From Dendrobium chrysotoxum (taxonomy: Eukaryota; Streptophyta; Magnoliopsida; Asparagales; Orchidaceae): a stretch of 64,000 bases of DNA. Location of the stretch: the NCBI GenBank assembly GCA_019925795.1, contig CM034310.1, forward strand, positions 18,620,764-18,684,763. The letters are read 5' to 3'. A program made the translations under genes and the position numbers. Below, piece by piece: positions 60,481-64,000 of the stretch (the stretch's first letter is position 1; every line of letters begins with the position of its first letter). Under the pieces are notes generated by a model. It worked only from the letters and a program-made list of their open reading frames with translations. It did not search any database and was not told the origin of the DNA.

Positions 60481-61129
60481 CTATTAATAATATATAAATA
60501 TTTTTAATATTTTGTAATTTTATTTTATAGTTCATAGTAAATACCTTGATTATTGCTTAATTTTTTCATAAATCAAATAATATTTTATATTATTTTAATG
60601 TAATAAAAATAAGATTAATTACATTTCAATATTCAACTAATCAAAAATCAAATAATGATTCTAAGAATTTGATGGATGTCAACTTTTTTAAAATATTTAT
60701 TCTATCAATTATACATAAATATTTTAATATTTATAATTTGATTTTATAATTCATAACAAATTATCTTTATTATTGTTAAATTTATAGAAATCAAATAATA
60801 CTTTTTTTTACATGCCGGAGCATTCATGGTGGTACAGAAATATAGAGTTTAACATCTTAGCTTTGAACGAAGATTCAACACACCTACAGATAAAATAGAG
60901 GGGTGCAACAATCATAAGATACACCATAATTTTTATGTGAAAAAACCTAAAAAATGAAAAACAAAAAAAGAGGTTTGGCCTAGTTAAAATGATTCCACTA
61001 GTGTTCCTCATTGATTTTAAATGTTGGGGGATGAGGTTGTTCAATGTAGCAAATATATTTCATATGGAGCACATTACATAATTAGAGTTGCAAGAATCCA
61101 GTGACATTAGAGTTATTCTCAAGAGAATG
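60481..61129. other. AT-rich sequence with a partial duplication
   Basis: Segments near 60481-60590 and 60703-60815 resemble each other (ATAAATATTTTTAATATT..., ATAAATCAAATAATA), about 222 bp apart. No gene recognised. Confidence 0.5.
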
Positions 61130-61675
61130 TTAGCTTATTTGTTTAGTCGGTAGGACCATAGTTAGCATGCGACGGAGGTCAAAAGGACCGTAGTCTAGCA
61201 ACTGAGGTTGAAGGATCGTAGTTGAGTGATGGTGGTCGAAGGGATCGTAGTGAGTGGGCGACATAGGTTAGAAAGACCGTGGTCAACAGGCAAGGGAGAT
61301 CTAAAGGACCGTAGTAGGGAAACTAACGTCGAAGTATCATAATCGGGGGACAACGGTTGGAGGGATTGTAGTCGGCGGGCGATAGAGGTCGAAAAGATTA
61401 TAGTTGAATGATTGAGGTCGAAGGACTATAGTTGGGTGATAGGGCTAGAGGGACCATAGTTGGTCAGTGATGGAGGTCCGAAGGACTTTAGTCAGGCAAC
61501 AGGGGTAGGTGGGACCTTAGTCGGCATGCTATAGAGGTTAGAAGGACAGTAGTAAAGTGATAGTTGTCGAAGGACCAAAATTGGGTGATGGGGGTTGGAG
61601 GGACCATAGTTGGTGGGCAACGGAGGTCCGACGGGCCGTTGTCGAGGGACCATAGTTAGTGGGCAATGAATGTTT
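61130..61675 (-). repeat. Fragment of the LARD LTR tandem array
   Basis: On the minus strand it repeats GACCTCCGTTGCC...CTATGGTCC units, matching array two of the LARD LTR (8345-8740). Short minus-strand open frames over it are repeat by-products. Confidence 0.75.
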
Positions 61676-62624
61676 ACTGGTGAAATTATATAGAAACACC
61701 CTCTCACACTCTCTTACACCCACATGGCTCTTTTCCCTCTCTCACAACTTCACCTTTCTCCCTCTTACTCAAATCTCTCTCTTCAAACCCTTACTTACAA
61801 AAGTCTCACACCCTTAGACTGTTAAAGGCTCTTAAAAAGCCTTTTAAGAAAGCTTAAATAGAGGGCTTCAAAGAACTCTATTTTTTACTTATGTTGTTTC
61901 TATTCATATAGTATGATGGATGGATCGTAAGTACAATTAGTTCAATTCTACCCCATTATTACTGAATGATGAATTGTGGTATGTACGACCAGATCAAAAA
62001 CTTTCATTATCATCCAGTATGAACTTATGGTTGTATAATATAATTAGTACAATCAAATCATAGTTCATCTAGGATGAACTCTAGGATGACCAAAAATAAT
62101 CTTTATCGATCATCTAGTAAGATCCAATTTATATTGTATGTTCTTAAATCTTAATTACCCCATATTCGATTGATTAATCACAGAGATTAAATTAGGTAAG
62201 ATTTTTAAATATCATACAGTATGATTTGGTTCTTATAATATGAATAGACAAATTTTTAAAATTTAAAATATTGCCTAATTTTAAATGGCAGTGGAGACTT
62301 CTAATTATAACTTATCGTCCTAGAAAATTTGAATAGTGCAATACGATTAGCTTATTTTTAATTTCAATTTTATTTTACTTAAGTTAAACATTTTAATTAA
62401 TTTTCATTTAAGTATATCATATAATATGATCCAGATCGTACAGTACAACACTCCCTCTATATGTGTGTGCATGGTTTCTAAGCTTGCATACACCTGTTAT
62501 AAAGTATACTTAAGAAAAATAAAGATTACAGACTCTTTGAAACATACATTAATAACACAGTCTTGAGTCTATTCTTCGATAATTTTCTGGTGAATGATGT
62601 GACTGAAAAGTTAGTAGCTCTCAG

Positions 62625-62678
<54 letters not shown>

Positions 62679-62760
62679 TTTAAAGTAAGTGAACATAAAT
62701 AAACATCTAATAATGTTTGTAATCATCTAAACTCAAAGACGGGCTCCTAAATTTGCAATA
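61676..62760 (-). repeat. Fragment of a Sirevirus-type LTR
   Basis: Matches copy A from about 3500 on (AAATAGAGGGCTTCAAAGAA-like block), then decayed palindromes, then the U3 start near 62440-62760 ending in GCAATA. The R/U5 part is missing. It contains the (AT)n run at 62627-62674. Confidence 0.75.
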
Positions 62761-62860
62761 TGCCAGCTTGCCATGGAGGAAGAAGGGAAGGAAGAGAAAG
62801 GAAAGAGAATAATTATAATTTGGTCGCTTTTGTGAAAATTACTTAGATTGTGGTAGTTGT
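62761..62860 (+). repeat. Short fragment of the Del-like LTR
   Basis: The 'GAAAGGAAAGAG...TTTGGTCGCTTTTGTGAAAATT' stretch resembles 18110-18200 and 21330-21420. It is interrupted by the next LTR. Confidence 0.45.
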
Positions 62861-64000
62861 TGTTGCATATCTGGATCCAAGCACTATAATTTTGATGATA
62901 ACAAATATTTTTGTCTGCTATTATTGCATATTTGTTTTGGTCACCCTGCCTACTAATCTTTCAGGTCCATAAGATCACTTACAATGTATATCAGCCCAAG
63001 ATTGGGTAGACTAGGATTGAGTCTATCAGTAATTTTAAATTCAGTGTACTTTTTACTTTTCTTGAGTCAAGTCATATATCTGGTGGAACCCAAGCAAAGT
63101 AACCTTGCAAACACACACTCAAGGAGAGAAATTTAGTGAGTTAGAGAATTCTTTATTTTTTGACCTAAACATATAGGGTGATCTATATCGTCCTAGATGA
63201 TCAGGTAAAAATAGAAGACCTAATTAGGGCATCCCAATTAATTAAGAGTGATTAAACTAATCGTACTAGATGACCTATATCATCCAAGATTATCTATATC
63301 ATCCAAGATGATCAATTAATATTATGAAAATAACTGCCAATCATAATGTAGGTTGTATTTTAATTTTTAAATTTTGTACTAATCATACATAACGATGTAC
63401 ATCATCCTGGATGATTTAGAACAATCATGCCTAAATTAATCCTATGATTAAGAGAACAATTATAATGAATCTTAATTTGATATGATTGTATAGGACAATC
63501 GGTGATGATTGTCCTGGATGATAGAGAGTATGTTAGGACGATATCGGATCGCCACCTATCATACCAAAAAAATAATAGTTTTTTTCAACTAATCATCCAG
63601 GATGATGGACCCTTTTCATCCTAGATGATAGAGAAGTGCTTGGGATGATCAGGCATCACCGGGCATCATATTAGATGATGTTCAAAAAATTTAAACTAAT
63701 CATCCAGGATGATAATATAATCGTCTAGGATGATATTTCTATTCCTGTTATATTAATCATCTAAGGCAGTACTATTCATCCAAGCTGAAATGACTATTTT
63801 GTATTAATCATACAAGATGATCTATAGATCATCCTGGATGATTAGAAGTGCAGAATTAAAAGTTAGTGCTTCTTTTGGAGGCTTCTTATTTAAGCTCTCT
63901 CATTATCTCTTGAGATAATCTTTTGCTGGAGAGGAGATCTGAAGGAGAACTTTGGGAAGAGGGAGAGCTTTAGAGAGAGAGAGAGATCCTTGTAAGGGGG
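62861..64000 (+). repeat. Sirevirus-type LTR, cut by window end
   Basis: Starts TGTTGCATATC. It contains the palindrome array at 63180-63845 with mostly ATCATCC-type half-sites, several still in pairs 21 bp apart (for example ATCATCCAGGATGAT near 63698 with its partner). The window ends in the leader just before the hairpin cassettes. Whether it is a solo LTR or a full element cannot be seen. Confidence 0.85.

Noticed and set aside
61492..61723. Short minus-strand frames with PSN/GPS repeats
   Set aside because: By-products of the LARD LTR array fragment.

Overview
The window is a plant nuclear, gene-poor, AT-rich stretch made almost entirely of nested transposable elements. The evidence for a flowering plant is the mix of Sirevirus-type Ty1/copia, Tat-type and Del/Tekay-like Ty3/gypsy, hAT, CACTA and plant RTE-type LINE sequences, the initiator-Met PBS, and long AT microsatellites. 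I found no convincing host protein-coding gene, tRNA, rRNA or CRISPR array. The species cannot be fixed from the sequence; a large monocot-like genome is only a guess.

Layout. 1-4528: a gag-only relative of a Sirevirus on the minus strand (copy A, cut by the window edge). 5966-6199: a MITE. 6351-7032: a non-autonomous hAT element with a perfect 8-bp target-site duplication (TSD). 7311-14120: a large non-coding LTR element (LARD-like) with a perfect 5-bp TSD, full of tandem repeats and inserted into an older relative (about 7278-7310 plus 14126-14900). 18048-22942: a short Del/Tekay-like gypsy element with only a decayed gag. 23722-33561: the youngest and most complete element, a 9.8-kb Sirevirus with paired LTRs, PBS, gag, pol, two polypurine tracts and TSD GCATA, but broken by four in-frame stops. 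34117-35282: a 5'-truncated RTE LINE (minus).

From 35525 to about 60480 lies one very large, decayed Tat-lineage gypsy element (plus strand). It is interrupted by a second gag-only Sirevirus relative (copy B, 36281-39499, minus), by a 1966-bp solo LTR inside its RNase H (48228-50193, minus, TSD GCATT), by another solo LTR (54228-55915, plus) and by a small CACTA element (56882-57375). The right edge (60481-64000) holds pieces of the LARD LTR, of the Del-like LTR and of two more Sirevirus-type LTRs.

The most interesting signals are in the non-coding part of the Sirevirus-type LTRs. Upstream of the TATA-like box sits an array of 15-bp palindromes arranged in pairs. In the youngest element every complete pair is exactly 21 bp apart, two helical turns. 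Sibling LTRs keep the paired geometry but use a different half-site. Downstream of the TATA-like box lie tandem cassettes of about 40 bp, each with a short hairpin. The stems differ between cassettes and copies with compensatory changes, while an AGGAG-like loop is kept. Both look like selected structures, a protein-binding operator array and a structured RNA leader.
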